Made by a program: the position numbers and the translations under genes
Part shown: piece after piece, positions 13,491 through 14,803 of the stretch
Layout: each line of letters begins with the position of its first letter
How positions within the stretch are numbered: position 1 is the stretch's first letter
The notes under the pieces: generated by a model
The model's database searches: none
Told to the model about the DNA's origin: nothing
What the model saw: only the letters and a program-made list of their open reading frames with translations
From: Acidobacteriota bacterium
Lineage (GTDB): Bacteria; Acidobacteriota; Terriglobia; 20CM-2-55-15
Assembly: GCA_003223895.1 (NCBI GenBank)
Contig: QHXD01000027.1
Coordinates: 1 to 14,803 of the forward strand
DNA length: 14,803 nucleotides
Direction: 5' to 3'

Positions 13491-14107
13491 CGCGCACCTC
13501 CTTTTGCAGCCGCCAGCACGGCCTCCACATAGTGGTTGTAGTTGGAGCAGCGGCACAGGTTGCCCGTCAATCCAGCCCGCACGTCGTCCGCCGTGGGATG
13601 CGCGTTGCGCGTGAGCAATCCCTTGGCAGCCATCAGTTGTCCCGATGTGCAGAATCCGCACTGCGGGCCGTCATGCTCGATGAATGACCGCTGCAGCGGA
13701 TCGAGCCGCCCGTTCTCGGCGAGCCCCTCGACTGTTTGGACCGACCGGCCGTCAGCCCAAACCGCCAGATTGCTGCAGGAGTAAACAGGCTTGCCGTCCA
13801 GCAGCACGGTGCAGGCTCCGCATTCGCCGGGGTCGCAGCCGATCTTTGTTCCGGTGAGCTGCAGGTGATCGCGCAGCAGTTCGACCAGAGTCCAGCGATC
13901 TTCCACTTCGATACGCCGCTCTGCGCCGTTGATCACCACGCGAATGGTCGTCCGTGGCACCGACGGGTCGACCACGGCTGCCGGCGCGGTGCTTGCGGGA
14001 CGCTGCGCCTCGAGTTTGGGCGCCGCAGTCGCAACCGCAAATGCAGCCCCCGTTCCCTTGAGAAACTTCCGGCGGGAAATCTTTTTTCGATTCTTGTTTT
14101 TGCTCAT
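13487..14107 (-). CDS. Molybdenum hydroxylase 2Fe-2S subunit with TAT signal, PaoA-like (206 aa)
   Basis: Electron-transfer subunit with two [2Fe-2S] clusters. The N-terminus has a twin-arginine signal, KISRRKFLKG (9-18) followed by a hydrophobic AAFAVATAA and a cut near LEAQ, so the folded complex should be exported to the periplasm. The plant-ferredoxin-type cluster is bound by Cys91-x4-Cys96-x2-Cys99 and Cys111 (GCDPGECGACTV, YSC). The second cluster uses Cys150-x2-Cys153 and Cys185-x1-Cys187 (CGFCTSG, CRCSNY) with the canonical 31-residue gap. It is the first gene of the operon, followed by the molybdopterin and FAD subunits. The order 2Fe-2S, catalytic, FAD differs from PaoA-B-C but the subunit types match. 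A dedicated cofactor-insertion chaperone (PaoD/XdhC type) is not in the window. The Shine-Dalgarno site is weak. Confidence 0.92.
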   Translation of the reverse strand: MSKNKNRKKISRRKFLKGTGAAFAVATAAPKLEAQRPASTAPAAVVDPSVPRTTIRVVINGAERRIEVEDRWTLVELLRDHLQLTGTKIGCDPGECGACTVLLDGKPVYSCSNLAVWADGRSVQTVEGLAENGRLDPLQRSFIEHDGPQCGFCTSGQLMAAKGLLTRNAHPTADDVRAGLTGNLCRCSNYNHYVEAVLAAAKGGAR

Positions 14108-14166
14108 GGTTCACTTACTCTATGTCCGCCTGAGCGGCATGACAAGAATTTGTTGCTGCCGGTATT

Positions 14167-14237
14167 CCCCTCCTAAGTTAGGAGGGGTGGCTGCGCCCAT
14201 CAAGAAAATGCCGCGGAGCCTCCTTAGCCGGGCGCAG
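14167..14237. repeat. Palindromic REP-like element upstream of the DUF559 gene
   Basis: A perfect 21-bp palindrome, CCCCTCCTAA-G-TTAGGAGGGG (14167-14187), is followed by CTGCGCCC (14191-14198) that pairs with GGGCGCAG (14230-14237). Such nested palindromes starting CCCTCCTAAG are familiar as dispersed repeats near DUF559 genes in many bacteria. It lies between the divergent starts of the 2Fe-2S subunit (14107) and the endonuclease (14283), so it may also affect their promoters. Confidence 0.7.
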
Positions 14238-14282
14238 ACGGGGTGGTTCCCAATCGGAACCGTTCGTGCATTGCCTCTCGGC

Positions 14283-14672
14283 ATGAAAAACCGCCGTCTG
14301 ATTCACAACCTGGCATCTTCCAATGGCCGGCGCAAAGAACTTCGTGGAAATCTCACTCCGGCCGAGGCCTTTCTGTGGAAACACCTCAAGAACTCGCAAC
14401 TCAACGGAAAGAAGTTCCGAAGACAACACAGCATAGGTCCGTACATTGTCGACTTTTTTTGTCCGGAATGTCGCCTGGCAGTCGAACTTGATGGAGCGGG
14501 CCACATGACTGAGATCGGAGCGGACCTGGATACAGAAAGGTCGGAGTTCTTGAAACGATTCAATGTAACAGTGATCCGGTTTGAGAATAAACGGGTGTTC
14601 GAGAATGTCGAGGCTGTTCTTGAAGAGATACGATCGAACTTGAAGCGATTGAGCTTGGGAACCAGAGGGTAA
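14283..14672 (+). CDS. DUF559 (Vsr-like, PD-(D/E)XK) endonuclease-like protein (129 aa)
   Basis: Small protein of the DUF559 family, related in fold to very-short-patch-repair endonucleases. The N-terminal part RGNLTPAEAFLWKHLKN matches the usual LT.AE..LW..L. start. The nuclease core is FRRQHSIGPYIVDFFC and LAVELDGAGH: Asp57, Glu68 and Asp70 are the likely metal-binding residues, with Gln48 before them. The end, FNVTVIRFENKRVFENVEAVL, is the family's closing strand and helix. Full length for the family. The ATG at 14283 starts the conserved region; no strong ribosome site is seen. It is flanked by palindromes on both sides (14167-14237 and 14673-14693), as is often the case, hinting at a mobile unit. 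Its role is not established. Confidence 0.88.
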   Translation: MKNRRLIHNLASSNGRRKELRGNLTPAEAFLWKHLKNSQLNGKKFRRQHSIGPYIVDFFCPECRLAVELDGAGHMTEIGADLDTERSEFLKRFNVTVIRFENKRVFENVEAVLEEIRSNLKRLSLGTRG

Positions 14673-14693
14673 GGCGGTGGCCAAGCCGCCGCC
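14673..14693 (+). terminator. GC-rich hairpin directly after the DUF559 stop codon
   Basis: GGCGGTGGC (14673-14681) pairs with GCCGCCGCC (14685-14693) through nine positions including one G-U, with a 3-nt loop. It begins on the base after the stop codon. The following TCCCCTTCG is pyrimidine-rich but not a T tract, so it could be a weak terminator or the right end of the repeat unit around the endonuclease gene. Confidence 0.5.
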
Positions 14694-14803
14694 TCCCCTT
14701 CGTCGCAGCAGGAGTTGATTCCCCTGATTTACCGGCGTGCATATTTCATGCACCGGGCGACCCCGCAGTGATTGCCCCCGAAGAGGGGCGGTATCGATAC
14801 TTT

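Noticed and set aside
14178..14753. 191-residue minus-strand open frame
   Set aside because: Antisense to the DUF559 gene, which has all expected nuclease motifs.

Overview
The window looks like a chromosomal stretch of a moderately GC-rich soil-type bacterium, most likely an acidobacterium. That is an inference from gene content: a secreted kelch/Ig-like protein, an ECF sigma / zinc-finger anti-sigma / TPR-CHAT operon, a TAT-exported molybdenum hydroxylase operon, a DUF559 endonuclease with palindromic repeats, and GC-rich hairpin repeats between genes. There are no rRNA or tRNA genes, no CRISPR array and no transposase.

Layout. (1) 1-2604, minus: a large secreted multidomain protein (signal peptide, kelch-like propeller, proline linker, two Ig-like domains, concanavalin-like C-terminus). 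A perfect 31-bp tandem duplication breaks its frame, and the displaced tail runs off the left edge. (2) 2605-4312, minus: a small regulatory-looking island. An XRE-type regulator lies between two small proteins that are clearly paralogous to each other (EW...T..AM..QF..ERQ core), with palindromes in the regulator's own promoter region. (3) 4504-5932, plus: a 59-residue unknown protein, then a polytopic GT-C-like membrane protein. (4) 6028-10168, minus: ECF sigma factor, soluble HxxxCxxC anti-sigma factor with a beta-sandwich tail, and an 881-residue TPR-CHAT caspase-like protease with an intact His/Cys dyad. A perfect 28-bp inverted repeat follows, then a 31-residue peptide with a RiPP-leader-like EIEELEAKTAP motif. 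(5) 10422-14107, minus: a three-gene molybdenum hydroxylase operon resembling PaoABC: 2Fe-2S subunit with TAT signal, molybdopterin subunit, and FAD subunit with extra cysteines. The genes are joined by ATGA overlaps. The molybdopterin gene is frameshifted exactly at the cofactor-binding GGGFG motif. (6) 14167-14693, plus: a DUF559 (Vsr-like) endonuclease gene preceded and followed by palindromes.

How the genes work together. Sigma, anti-sigma and CHAT genes form one transcription unit whose logic would be signal release of the sigma factor coupled to a caspase-like protease. The short peptide downstream is the most speculative but potentially newest member. The XRE gene with its twin small proteins is the second candidate for an undescribed module. 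Both large frameshifts sit at direct repeats (one seen, one inferred), so either polymerase slippage or an assembly fault could explain them.
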